Source of the DNA: Rheum nobile
Lineage: Eukaryota > Streptophyta > Magnoliopsida > Caryophyllales > Polygonaceae
DNA length: 64,000 bases
Assembly: GCA_027886185.1 (NCBI GenBank)
Contig: WOAB01000317.1
Coordinates: forward strand, 496,001-560,000
Reading direction: 5' to 3'
Of this stretch, positions 51,520 to 63,599 are shown one piece after another. Position 1 is the first letter of the stretch; the number at the start of each line of letters is the position of its first letter. Below the pieces are notes generated by a model. It saw nothing but the letters and a program-made list of their open reading frames with translations. It was not told the DNA's origin and did no database searches. The position numbers and the translations under genes are program-made.

Positions 51520-52690
51520 AGAGCACCCTTATTGGTTTTTTTTTTTGAATCTTTTGGATTAAAAAATTCAAAAAGCCTCCCAATAAGCCCCCTTTGGGGT
51601 TTAAAATTTGGGCCGATCGTTTGAGGGCTTTAAAAAAAATTACGCGTCTGCTGTACAAAACGACGCGTTTTGACCCAAAACAGGCCAAAATACGTCCCTT
51701 AAAGCAAGCAGCCGACGTCTTTTAACTGGGCCACGTTCGCGCGTCCAGATGGTGCCGCGTGACGCGAGATCGGACGACCAACATAATTTGTTGGCCGTCC
51801 GTTTTTTTTTAATTTCAAATTCATTTATCTTACATTAAAAAAAATTACTATAAATCTAATTGTATTTTTTCTATCCATAGACACCCATTATGGTTATGTT
51901 TTTAATATTTTTGAAATTTGTTATTGTATTTTGTATATTATTAATTGAAAACAAATGATTTTAATATTATTTATGGTGGTTTAAAATATAAATATACACT
52001 AATTTAATTTCTTTACTTTAAAATGACATTATGGATATTTATTACTATAAAAATGTACTAACTAAGATTATTTAGACAAATATTAATATACACTAATTTA
52101 ATTTCTTTACATTAAAATGACATTATGAATAGTTTAAACTAAAAAAATGTACTAACTAAAATATAAATATACACTAATTTAATTTAATTCATGTATATAT
52201 TTATTTAATTTGAAATGACATTTGATAAGATTAGGTAAGATTATTCATATTAAATTATGGTGGAGGATTAGGTAATATTTTTGCTCTATAAATAAGTTGA
52301 AGTGGTCATTGCAAAACTCACACATTATCCAATATCTCTCTTTTCAAGCTCTTATTGTCGTTAATGTTCTTCAAGTCTATTATTTGCTCTTCATTTTCAT
52401 TTTAATAATAATAATATAACAAAATACTTGAATTAAAATATATTTAATAAATTTTTATTTTTTTATTTTTATAATTTAATATAAAGAATATATTAAGTAT
52501 TTAATATAAAAAATATATTTATAATTTAATATAAATAAAAAAATATAACTATAATTTAATATACTCTAATAAACCCCTCTAATAAACCCCACACTAAAGT
52601 TAACAAAATGAGTGATGTTTATTAACAAAAAGACTCAAATAAGTTTCCATAAGTCTCCCCAGTCCCCACTAATAATCCTTGTAGAAAGGA
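51520..52690. mobile_element. Putative PIF/Harbinger-like non-autonomous element
   Basis: The left edge TAAGAGCACCCTTATTGG resembles common plant MITE termini. An imperfect counterpart, CCACTAATAATCCTTGTA, lies at about 52668. GC-rich sequence with GACGCG words (51640-51780) is followed by AT-rich DNA. At 52285-52320 GCTCTATAAATAAGTTG then AAAACTCACACATT looks like a TATA box and transcript start of the kind seen in Harbinger elements. No transposase ORF is seen. Boundaries are approximate. Confidence 0.4.
52000..52200. repeat. Tandem repeat with unit TATACACTAATTTAATT...
   Basis: TATACACTAATTTAATTTCT followed by TTAC(T/A)TTAAAATGACATTATG and AAAATGTACTAACTAA is present about 2.5 times (starting at about 51993, 52087 and 52168), with units of roughly 80-95 bp. 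Confidence 0.7.
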
Positions 52691-54404
52691 ATGCAGCTAG
52701 CCTAGCAAGTAGAAGGCATTCCACTTTAATAATGGAATTAAATTAGCATAGAGTGGAATTGCATATACGTAACTCCTATGCGTACAGTATACACACATTA
52801 AATACAGTATGTATATGAGTGAGATCAGTTTAAGACTATGCTCTCTCCCTTAAGTTTTAACTAGTGCTGCACGGGTAAACTTAAACTTATAAAATAATCA
52901 ATAATTATTTATAATTGAATTAAATTATGTTGTATTTAAGTAATTTTAAGAAGAAAAAATCTTAGTGATATTGTTTAAGAATTATATGAATAGAAGATTG
53001 AAATAACAATATGTTCAAAATTTTATTGTTAATTATATAACTTGTATAAATATATTATATTTTATTCATACATATTCTCGTACAATATCCTTTTTATTTT
53101 TAATCATGCAATTATTGTCATGCACGAGATTTGTTGCTGAAGTCGTGTATGTATTCCACTACCATTTATTGTGTATTTTCAATAAACTATGTTATATTAA
53201 CATATAATATTAAAATTTTGTCAATATTTTAATAGTAAAAATTATGAGTCATAATATTAGTTCAACATAAATATATGTACTTCCAACAAAATTATAGATT
53301 TAAAAGTGATATGTTGAAATGCTATATTAAAAATATATTAGTTTAATATTAATTATTCAAAAATATCAAAATAGCTCAAAAATGAAAATAAGAAAATTAA
53401 AAACAATCTAATGACTAATTGTAAATCATAATCTAAAAAACATAAAAAATTAAAGTAAAAACGTTTGAGATAGTTATAATATATCAAAGGTTATTCATGT
53501 TTGTTATGATGAGTTTATTCAGATTTATATTTATATTTACAGAAAAAAGATATAAGTTTTTGAAATTGAAATTTTTTGGAATAATTGAAATATACGTTAA
53601 AAAATTAATGCTAATAATTGTTATATTGGTTTTCTAACCTATGCCCTAAGGGCATATGTTAAGAATTCTCATTTTAAAAATTATTCCCTAAAAAGTATGC
53701 TTACCAAAATATTAAAATCCTTCATAAATTACACCTAACAAAATCCTTCTAAAATTAATTGTTGAACCTATGCCATAATCATATGTTAGAAAAAAATAAT
53801 TGTATTTAACATGTTCTTAATTATTTTATGGTGAAAATTTTGTCATTGGAGTAGCAACGAAGCTAATATTATGATTTATATCGGAGAGAAGAGTAAAATT
53901 ATGATAAGATTTGCCATGTTCTTAGAAATAAGATTAAATTGTCATGTTCTTAGAAATAAGATTTGCTAAATAGTGGGATTATGATTTATATTATTTTAAT
54001 AACAAATAAATATTAGATTAAATGGAAATTGTTACACTTAACAATAAAAAACATCACTAATACCGTACATTAAATTAAAAAGTTTGGTTGATTAAAATCA
54101 AATTTGATATTCAGGTAAATAAAACATAAATAATGTAAGATATATTATTTAAAATTCAGATACTTAATTGGTTGATTAATATCAAACTTTGTTAATTTTC
54201 ATAATTTGAAACATGAATAATGTGGGTCCATAATCTTTTTGGTGGTTCAAAAATAAATCGCTTTAATATTGTTATATAGATTTTATTGATTACTTAATAT
54301 AAAAATTACTTAAATAATAACACCTCAACAACTTTTCCTAAAAACGCTCTCGTAACTCTAAATGTGAGAGTTTTAATATATAGTTATAGATTAACGTTCT
54401 AGAC

Positions 54405-54703
54405 TTAAGTATTTATTAAGTTTTAATTGTTATTTTAAACTTTTTTATTTATTTTTTTCAAATTTATCCTTATATTTAATAATTTTATTTTTTGGATTAT
54501 CAATTTTTTATTCATTGATTCTCCATTTTTTAGGATCTACCCATCAACCAAATGAGATTTCCTTTTAATTTTTGTGAGATTTCATAAACACTAATAAAAA
54601 AATAATTAATCACTAATTATAAAAATAATTTGAAAAAATAATTAATTTTTTATTTTATCTAAAATTTACTGAAACATCAATTAAAACTTAAGGGATGAGT
54701 ATT
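54405..54703. mobile_element. Stowaway-like MITE, second copy
   Basis: The left arm CTTAAGTATTTATTAAGTTT plus TAATTG and the right arm CATCAATTAAAACTTAAGGG plus ATGAGTA are inverted repeats. The right arm read in reverse (TACTCATCCCTTAAGTTTT) resembles the CTCCCTCCGT Stowaway end. It is related to the element at 26564-26925. Confidence 0.55.
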
Positions 54704-55313
54704 AATTACAAATTTACAAGTCACTTGATTAATTAGAAAGAAGACTTCATGGCGATATGCGAAGTTACATGTTTACCCTTCTAACGTATTGAACCGTTGA
54801 ACGTGGAAACTGGGGACGTTATGGAGAAGGTACCGTTGCTTTACTACACAGTGACCATCCGTTACCACCGACAAAGATATCCTATATTACCAAAGTATAT
54901 ATTTCGTCAAAAAGAATTTTAAAATACTTACAACTGGACTTATACCAAGATTATAAATAATAAATGTCCTATTTTCCGAAACCTAAGTTGAACTAGCACA
55001 GCCAATTTGGAATACATTTTTTACAAGTTCTTGTTTTGAAAACCTTATACTAACTTGTAACACATTTACACGTTATCCCCTAGTTGTTTCTTTATGGAAT
55101 TTCCAGCTGTACTGACCCATATCCCCAAGAAATAACTTTGCTTTTCTTTTTTACTCCGTTGGACGTACGTACAACTGTTAACCATGGTTACTTATACACC
55201 CTTTTCTTAACTCTGGTTAGTCATTCTATAACCATTCCTTTCTTCACTTTCCCTCTCACTTAAACAAACAACTCACTCTCCCCACATTTGCCGCTTCCAG
55301 AAGCTCCTCTCCC

Positions 55314-56638
55314 ATGGCTTCTCAACGTCTCCTCCTCCTCTCCCTCGCCTTACTAGCCATCTCCGCCTCCACCACCGCCCACAATATCACCGACATTCTC
55401 TCCGGCCACCCGGAGTACAGCCAGTTCAGCGACTACCTCACCCGAACTAAGCTCGATTCCGAGATCAACTCCCGCGAAACCGTCACCGTCCTCGTCATCC
55501 CCAACTCCGCCATGTCCTCCCTCACCTCCCACCCTCTCGCCTCCATCAAGAACGAGCTCAGCCTCCACGTCCTCCTCGACTACTTCGACCCGAAGAAGCT
55601 CCACCAGCTCTCCGACGGCACCACGCTCTCCACCACCCTCTACCAGACCACCGGAAACGCCCCCGGAAACCTCGGTTCCGTCAACATTACCGACCTCAAG
55701 GGAGGCGCCGTCGGCTTCGGCTCCGGCATCCCCGGCTCCAAGCTCGACTGTACCTACACCAAGGCCGTTAAGCAGATCCCTTACAACATCTCCGTTCTCG
55801 AGGTCAGCTCTCCGATCAATGCTCCCGCCGTCCTCGCCGCTGCCGCCCCCTCCGCCTCCACCGGTAACATCACCGGCTTGCTTGAGAAGGCCGGATGCAA
55901 GACCTTCGCCTCACTCATTGAGTCCAGCGGTGTCCTCAAGGTATTCGACGAAATTCCAGTTCCGTTTTCTCTTTTGCATTCTGAATTTAAGTTTTTAAAA
56001 CCGTTGTTTGTGTGATCTTGAAGGTTTACCAGTCGCAAATGGACAAAGGACTGACGCTGTTCGCTCCCAACGACGAGGCGTTCAAAGCGAAGGGCGTGCC
56101 GGATCTGTCGAAGCTCACCAACGCCGAGCTCGTTTCTCTGCTTCAGTACCACGCGCTCAACACGTACAACCCCAAGGGATCTCTCAAGACCTCAAAGAAC
56201 GACCTCACAACGCTCGCCACCAACGGCGCCGGGAAATACAGCCTCACCGTGAAGACTGCCGGCGACGACGTTTCTCTCGACACCGGCGTGGACACTTCCA
56301 GAGTGGCCTCCACCGTGCTCGACGCCCCTCCGGTCGCCATCTTCACCGTCGACAACGTGCTTCTCCCAGAGGAGCTCTTCGGAAAGTCTCCCTCGCCGGC
56401 ACCCGCTCCGGCGCCGGAATCTGACTCCCCGTCTCCCTCTCCGGCTGATGCCCCTGCTCCGTTGGCCTCCCCTCCCGCTCCGATTGGTGCTTCCCCCGAC
56501 GAGGCGCCGGCCGATGCTCCGTCTTCTAAGTCTAGCAGTGCCGCTGCCGACAAAGCCAACGACGCCGTCGCCGCGACCGCGGTGAAGGGGCTTTCGCTCT
56601 TGGCCTCAGCCGTGGCTGCAGCTGTAGTGTTGTGTTAG
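55314..56638 (+). CDS. Fasciclin-like arabinogalactan protein with two FAS1 domains
   Basis: Two exons, 55314-55940 and 56024-56638, join in phase to 413 residues across an 83-bp intron. The signal peptide (MASQRLLLLSLALLAISAST) ends before HNITDIL. FAS1 domain 1 covers about 23-170 (ETVTVLVIPNSAMSSL, LSLHVLLDYFDPKKLHQL, PYNISVLEVSS). A short Ala/Pro linker follows, then FAS1 domain 2 at about 184-325 (GLTLFAPNDEAFKAKGVP, LLQYHALNTY, VFTVDNVLLPEELF-type end). The tail has AGP glycomodules (SPSPAPAPAPESDSPSPSPA) that would be hydroxyproline-arabinosylated. A hydrophobic end (LLASAVAAAVVLC) fits a GPI anchor. These proteins act at the plasma membrane-wall interface in adhesion and wall assembly. 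Layout fits the FLA1/2/8/10 group. The coding exons are much richer in G+C than the flanks. Confidence 0.93.
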
Positions 56639-58303
56639 AGTGTGTGGTTTGTTTGGTAATTTTTCCATTTTTGCTTGTACTTTCCATTTCAGGTTTGTTT
56701 GTTTCTTATCGATTGGTTTATTTTAGCTAAAGCTGCGCATTCTAGCAGCAGGCGGTGTGTTGGTGGTTGCTGTTGATCTGGTGATAGTGGGGGGTATGAT
56801 GGGTCAGGATACCGAGTCTGAGACTGAGGAGCCGGTGGTCCTTTTTTAAATTATTAAATTTATTTTTCATTCGCTCATGAGTAATTATGTGGTGCGTCGC
56901 ACCCTACTGTGTTTAAAATTGTTCGCTACTCAGAAGATTTTCTGGTATTTGGACGGTGGAGATTAGAGAGGTAAAGTGTGGAGTTAATGAGACCACGTGG
57001 TGGGCATGCATTAAAAGCGCTGCGTTTCGTGTCCTTGTGTTTAGCGTTATATTGTAATTAAATAATGTAAAAGCTGTGGTAATAATATCTATAGTAACCG
57101 TGAAGATTATAATGTTCCATTGGAATTAAAGATTACATAAATGTGAAAAGCTTACAAGTTTGTTAGATAGTCAGGTAACTGAACTAAGCTACCTATCAGA
57201 GACTTGACTTGATCATGGTTGGGCCACTGTAGCCCATTGACTAGGCTAGCCATTTCTCATCATGGGCTTAAACTAACAAACTGTTCGGCTGGCCCAATAG
57301 AAATTCTGGCCCAAGCAACCTTTCATGCCATTCGGGTTTGAGTACTGTAGAAACCCTTTTGGAGAGACTCCCAAGTCCCAATCCAGTTTGTTATGTGCCA
57401 TTCACAATATTATAATTAGAATTCTGAAATCTACCATACACTTGTAAGTGCCAAGATCCAAGTTCGATGAAAGTTCACATCCTAACATTTTGTAACCAAC
57501 AAAGGAGAAGGAAAAGAGAAGAAAAGACTCCATTTTTACCTGATAAATTGGATTTTTTAATTTTAGGATTCGTTTGGATTCCTAAAATAGATTACATTAT
57601 TTTGTATTAAATTAGTGATTTAATGTAATTTAATACATTATTTTAAAATATTCAAACGGACCCTTATTCTGACGGAAGGCCTTATTTCAAGTAATAGCAT
57701 TTGTCGTTGCGGTCTTATTGAGCAGGGGTGGCGTCGGTCATTGCTAAGGCTCACGACCCCACGTGACGTCCAATGACGAACCTAGAAATTGGTCAAGGGG
57801 GGCGATATTGTGGGGTGACGTCCAATGACGAACCTAGAAATTGGTCAAGGGGGCGATATTAGTTCAATTATTTTTTTCTGTTACATTGATCGATATTCTA
57901 CTAATATTTTGAAATTATAAGATACGCTGCTGAAGATCAGCCTTTTGAAATTTGAGTAATGCTTTCCTAGAAATAAACATATTTAATAAAAATAAAGATT
58001 TTAATAAGCTCATTAAGACAATTGCTTAATAAGAATAGAAAAAAGAAGAGTTGAGAGGGATTGAATTATTGAATCCATGATCAATTGCTTTTTTTGCACA
58101 AGTTTTAAGACAAAAACCATTAAAATAAGTCATTTTCCTTATAATTTATTCCTCATTTTATGCGTATGTAATGAAAATTGAAAATTCAAGAGGAGTTCAA
58201 ACCCAAAATCCAACATATTTTAAGAGGTTTACCGAAGTAATCGCCCACTCAAACCCCCTAGGTCTACCCTTGGAGATGCCCTTCCGATTGATCCAATGAC
58301 TAA
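56639..58303. other. 3' flank of the FLA gene and spacer
   Basis: The FLA 3' UTR probably extends to about 57120. Downstream there is no gene. A 47-bp unit, GTGACGTCCAATGACGAACC to GGGCGATATT, is tandemly duplicated at 57763-57809 and 57815-57860. Confidence 0.5.
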
Positions 58304-59253
58304 GGGTTTGTTCGGTTCGCAGAGACTGAACTGAACTAGGTACAAAACCGAACTGAAGTTGTAAGGTAAAATTTAAGCTGACAACTGAACTGGACTAAAC
58401 TGAACTAAAATAAATGACTGAATTCAATAAAACACGTTCGGTTCGTCCCGACTTATCCAAACTGAAAAATCATTAAAATACCCAAATTACCCTTAAAATT
58501 AAATTGTGTAGGGGTATCACATGCCACTCACGTGACTTGTTGGCACCAACGTCTTTCATGGCTGCAGTTCCACGATTTGTAGGGTTCTCGGTGCCCGTGT
58601 TTTTGGAGTAACCCTTGCCACCGCGAGACGAAGAACTCGACGGCGACCTCTGCTCCCCGAGGCAACCTTGGCTCCCCGTGTCGACCTATGCTTCCCGCGG
58701 CGAACTCAGCTCCCCGCGGCGACGTACTTTCTGTGTCTCTGCTCAAGGTTCCCTAGAAACCTCGAGCCGAACGGCACCCTGGAGAACATCGACATGGGAA
58801 GAGAAATGAGGAATTACTGGCCAACCATGGAGAAGACGAGAGATAGTAGAAGACTAACCTGTTCCAGGAGACGCGTTCGCACCAGAGAAGATGACTGGGG
58901 AAGACGATCGAAGATGAGCAGCGGAGAAGAAACCACCGCAGATGCACGAGAGATATGGGAGCATGAGAGACCAATGAAAGAGCTTAAGGAGAAATGGTTT
59001 GAGGGTATCGGGTTGTAAATAATGGGGTTTGAATGTTTTTTTTGTTAAGTTCAGTCACCTAAAATAAAAAAAGTCAGGATTTCTAGCTTAAACTTTTTGA
59101 GTAAGTTCAGTCGTTTTAAGTCATTTTAAGTCGATTTAATTTTTTGGCAAATCGAACGGACTTTATAAGTAAGTTCAGTCATCCTGACTTAAATTCTTGA
59201 TTAAGATCAATTAATTCACTTTAAATCGACTTAAATGACAAACCGAACGGACC
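58304..59253. mobile_element. PIF/Harbinger-like element with GC-rich interior
   Basis: Terminal inverted repeats are GGGTTTGTTCGGTT on the left and AACCGAACGGACC on the right. They are flanked by TAA at 58301-58303 and 59254-59256, the 3-bp duplication of PIF/Harbinger and Tourist elements. The right end holds repeated subterminal units (AATCGAACGGAC and AAACCGAACGGAC). A GC-rich core (about 58540-58990) with repeated GCTCCCCGCGGCGAC-type words and ORFs in both strands is unlike the AT-rich ends and could be captured host DNA. No transposase is seen. Confidence 0.7.
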
Positions 59254-59414
59254 TAAATAACACACCTTCGCCTGCTCATCTACTGACTTACACATCTCAA
59301 CAGAAGACGACCCGTTTCACCTCCTTGCTATAAAACAAAAGCATGAAGTGAACAGTATAAATAGAGAAAGAGCTAATGAACTTTTTTTTTTGGACCCGTT
59401 TTTCCCAAGTTAAC

Positions 59415-62400
59415 TATCTTCTATATATATATATATTAAAGCTCTCTCCTTTTGAGTTCTCAGAACGCTTCTGGACTCACCATATTTATATGTCATTTTT
59501 TTATTCGTTTTTTTTTAAAGTTTTTTATTTTACTTTAAATAAAAATCGTTTATGAAATTAATTTATATGTAAATATCTTACTTTTTTATCTTGATATTGT
59601 GGGATAAATTAATATAAAAATATTTAACGTAAAATAAAAATTGATTTCAGACATGAAATCTTAACTTTTTTAATATATACGTAATAGCTAATTGCAATTT
59701 AAAGTTTTTTATTCAAATCTTTGTAGATCTACAAATATTATCATATTTAAATTAAATTTTTATAACTTACAGTTTGATATAATTCACGTAGATAGAATTC
59801 CTATTTATTGTTATGGTGTGTTCAAGATTTACTTTTAGATTTGAAAAGGCTTGATTTGCTTAAATGACCTTTTTAGTTAAAAATTATAATAGTTAGTAAC
59901 TGAGTATATACTTAAGATAAATTACATTTGTTAATCTCACGAACCTTACAAACTAGATTATTATTAAAAAAACAATTTTATTATTTTTAATATCACGAAG
60001 TCATAGAAGATAACATTTCTTAGGAATAAATAAACAATAAGATTAAGTTTTTAAATCACAAACAGAGCGCAATCTAATTTTTTTTTTCCAATTCCTTAAT
60101 ATCCTTTTTTGTACTGTTCTACTTAAAACGTGATTTTTAAGATATTTGTAAATGGAGAATTCTATCATATATGTTAATCTATTTATCTATCTATATATTA
60201 AAACTCTTCCTTTTTGAGTTTTTAGAACGATTCTGACCCCATAAATTTTACGTGTCATATTATGATAATTTTTATTTTTGTAATCTTTTATGCTTCTATA
60301 ATTTAGCTAACTTAATTTTAATTTATCACCAAATATCTAAACAAATTATCTTAAAACCCTCTAACAAACATATAATAAAATAATTAATAATTAATTATGG
60401 TTTTTTTAAAATTGTATCAACCCATTTTATTCAACATACAACCCCGATTAAATTGTATCAACCCATTTCTTAAAAATCTTATTAGTTATGCATCAATATC
60501 TTAATATCAAAAAAAAAATTGTTTGCAAATCCAAAATATTTAAATGAACCATTACGAGATTAACATAAATAAGGTGACGATACACATTAAAACAAATATT
60601 CACATTTAAGAGGTTGTTATAACTTTGTATTAAAATCAATATAAGCACATACAATTAACATTCGCATATATATATACACGTTGATTGTAGTTTAGAATTA
60701 GTAAAGTTATATGTATGTTTAAAATTGGTGTCAAGGCAAACCTGATATGTATATAAATTATAAGTCATTTTTTTTGTAAAATGAAACATATATAATATCT
60801 ACCTCTATATTTATTGTTATCACTATGCCGATTCTTTTGTTGAGTAGTTATAATCATATATGTTATCGGTAAATGAAAAAACAAATTTATCTATATCTAA
60901 ATATATATTAAAGGGAAGACATAAATCTTACGTGACGTCTCCACATTCAATTCGCCTATGTTTCGTCACCATAATCAATTCTTCATATTGTTGGACATGA
61001 ATCAGATTCTAAGTTTTAGCATTTAGTCTTTTCATATAAAAATTTATCTATTTCATATATAATTTAACGATTTAATTTGGGGGTAATAGATAAATTTCTT
61101 TTTACAAATAATCTTAAAACTTGATTAATATATATTAGTTATATTATCAAATATTGTGACTCTATGTGATTTTAATTTTATTTATAAATAATAATTTGTT
61201 CAAGTTTGCTTTCAGCTTATTTACTTTCAAAATAAAATTAGATTCTTGATAAAAAGGTGGACTAAATTGTAACAATTAAATTAATTTTTCTGATATTCTC
61301 TACACAAAGTAGTTGGATCACTAGGCTTGGATATGGTGATATACAATTCTCTAAACAAAGTAACAATTACTTTTATTTATTGATATTCTTGATCGAGTAT
61401 TTGTTATCCGATTATGATATTTTTAAGTAATTTACGTATTTGAGACAATCTACAATATATCTACTAAATTAGAATCTAATTACGCCACATGACACTCCAT
61501 CATTAAAATTGCCACATGACACTCCATCATTAAAACGTCACATGTCATTTTCTGTTTTTTTTTTCAATTTTTTCAAATAAATCTAATTATAAATAAAATA
61601 TTATTATCCTAAACTTATCACTCATTTTTTCCTAATTTAAATACAAATCAAACACAAAGATTACAAATCCAAAATTTCCTAATTATATACAAATCCAAAA
61701 TTTCCTAATTATATACAAATCCAAAATTTCCTAATATACTATATATCTACTAAACTAGAACTTAATTACACCACATGACATCCCATCATTAAAATCGCCA
61801 CATGACACTCCCTCATTAAAACCGCAACATGTTATTTTCTGATTTTTTCAAATTTTTAAAATAAATCTAATTATAAATTAAAGATTATTATCCTAAACTT
61901 TTCACTCATTTTTTCCTAATTTAAATACAATTCAAGCACAAAGATTACAAGTTAATCACAAAGATTACAAATCCAAAATTTCCTAATTATATACAAATCT
62001 CAAATTTCCTAATTTTATACAAATCCCAAAATTTATAATTATATACAAATCCAAAATTTCCCAATTATATGGATGATTGAGATACGAAATTACTGATCCG
62101 ATTGATTTTAATATCAATATCATCTAGATCTATTTTTTAATAATTATTAATATTTTTGATTCAATATATATGACATAAAAACCCGTGTTTGGCATGAGAA
62201 TTAAAATTAACCATATATAACATATTGTATTTCTTTTAATATCACATTTTTTATGAACACTAATGATATAAAATTAACCATATTTTAGTATCACGGGACA
62301 TATTTGACTTCCTGAATTTTAATTTCATATTATTAAAAGTATTTAATAAATCACGAGACACTAATGATGATATATATGTCATATTAAAAGCTCTCCCCTT

Positions 62401-62660
62401 TTGAGCTCTTAGAATGCTTATGAGCCCACAATATCTACATGCTATTTTCTCATTTGTTATTTTTATTTTTTATTTAACTTTTAATAAATATCGTTTATCA
62501 AATCAAAATTTATATATAAATAACTAGATTACAATTACTTCCAAAATCAACCAAACTTTAGAGTGACAAATAACATTGTAAATAAATTTAATCATCAATT
62601 TATCTATATATCTATATTAAAGCTGACTCTTTTTAAGTCACTAGAGTGTTTTTAGACCCA
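59415..62660 (+). repeat. Dispersed family with Helitron-like 5' ends
   Basis: The string TATATTAAARCTCTYCC, then TTTTGAGTTCTCAGAACG and TTCTG..CCCA, recurs at about 59425, 60190, 62375 and 62610 with drift. Each is preceded by TCTATATA-type sequence, and each is followed by a cis-like GTCATNTT stretch. TC followed by AT-rich sequence is how many plant Helitrons start. Matching CTRR ends were not found, so the copies may be truncated or nested. Confidence 0.5.
61455..62070. repeat. Tandem duplication, unit about 290 bp
   Basis: From ATCTACTAAATTAGAATCTA (about 61459) to the AATCCAAAATTTCCTAATTA runs, the same order recurs from ATCTACTAAACTAGAACTTA (about 61747). Both copies hold two CCACATGACA-CATCATTAAAA units and a TTATTATCCTAAACTT core. 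Each ends in 3-4 tandem copies of a roughly 25-bp unit containing TTTCCTAATTATATACAAAT. Confidence 0.75.
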
Positions 62661-63124
62661 TGTTGCTAAGGTTTTATTTTTTTATTTTTTATTTTTTCTA
62701 TTTATTATTATATTAAATAATCAACAAAATATAAATTAACAAAAAGACCTTAACAAGATTTGTAAATTAATTAGCTCAAAATTTTAAAATCTTATCAAAT
62801 CTTGATCAAAATCTCATCAAACTAACTTATTTTGCTAATAAATGTTAATGTAATTTTCTATTTTACATAATTGTAAATGTGATACATATATTTTTGTTAA
62901 TCCAACAATAATATTAATTGACATTTAACATAATCAAAAAATTAATTAATTAAATATTAAATATTGTATAAGGTTAGGTTATATACTTAACATTAGATAC
63001 CATATATTTTAATGATTTTTTTGGTAAATATCACGAATTAGTGACAAACTATTAGCAAATAAAATGAACCTGTATAAGTTAATTACTATATTGACATAGA
63101 AACAAGATCAGTGAACCCATATAA

Positions 63125-63596
63125 GTGCTTGTTTGGTTTGGAAGCAAATTCATGGGAATTTAAATATCCTAGAAAGTGAAATCAAGTACATGTGTTTGGT
63201 TACCCTTTTTCTATCTAAAAAACTCATATATTTAAATTCATGGGATTTCAAATTCTCCCATTATAGAAGAAGTACATTTACCTATAAGGGGGTGTATAAG
63301 ATTTTCTTCCCCTATTATTTTAATTCCCAAATCACCTAATTACCCTCTCTCAAAATATTACTCTATCTCAAGATTTTATTCCCCCATTATATTTATAGGC
63401 TTATAGTAATAATTTTATATAAATTTCTACAAACTTCCTACATCCAACTAAACAAAATGTAGTTTTCAATATCACATGATTAAAATGTTAACCAAACATA
63501 ATTTCTTAATTCCTATGAAGTGTAAATCCCATGAACTTACTTCATGGAAAGTAAATTCTAGGAAATTGCACTTCCTCTCTTTAACCAAACGAGCAC
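63125..63596. mobile_element. Tourist-like (PIF/Harbinger-type) MITE
   Basis: Terminal inverted repeats GTGCTTGTTTGGTT and AACCAAACGAGCAC differ by one base. They are flanked by TAA on both sides (63122-63124 and 63597-63599). Length is 472 bp with an AT-rich interior; the subterminal motifs TTCATGGGAA/TTCATGGAAA are also repeated. Related to the element at 41050-41358. Confidence 0.8.
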
Positions 63597-63599
63597 TAA

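Larger units (their letters stand above)
49798..55313. other. Long AT-rich spacer with transposon remnants
   Basis: No protein gene is recognised in 5.5 kb. It holds an element with a TATA-like promoter (about 51520-52690), an internal tandem repeat (52010-52200) and a Stowaway-like MITE (about 54405-54703). The last 300 bp lead into the FLA gene. Confidence 0.5.
59254..63124. other. Repeat-dense AT-rich spacer, no genes
   Basis: This stretch contains at least four copies of a sequence resembling Helitron 5' ends and a tandem duplication of about 290 bp. No coding sequence is recognised. Confidence 0.55.

Noticed and set aside
55353..56559. Long minus-strand ORFs opposite the FLA gene
   Set aside because: They are antisense shadows of a GC-rich coding sequence; the plus strand gives a full FLA protein.
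58528..59018. ORFs in the GC-rich core of the 58.3 kb element
   Set aside because: ORFs on both strands overlap and follow repeated GCGGCGAC words; no domain is recognised.
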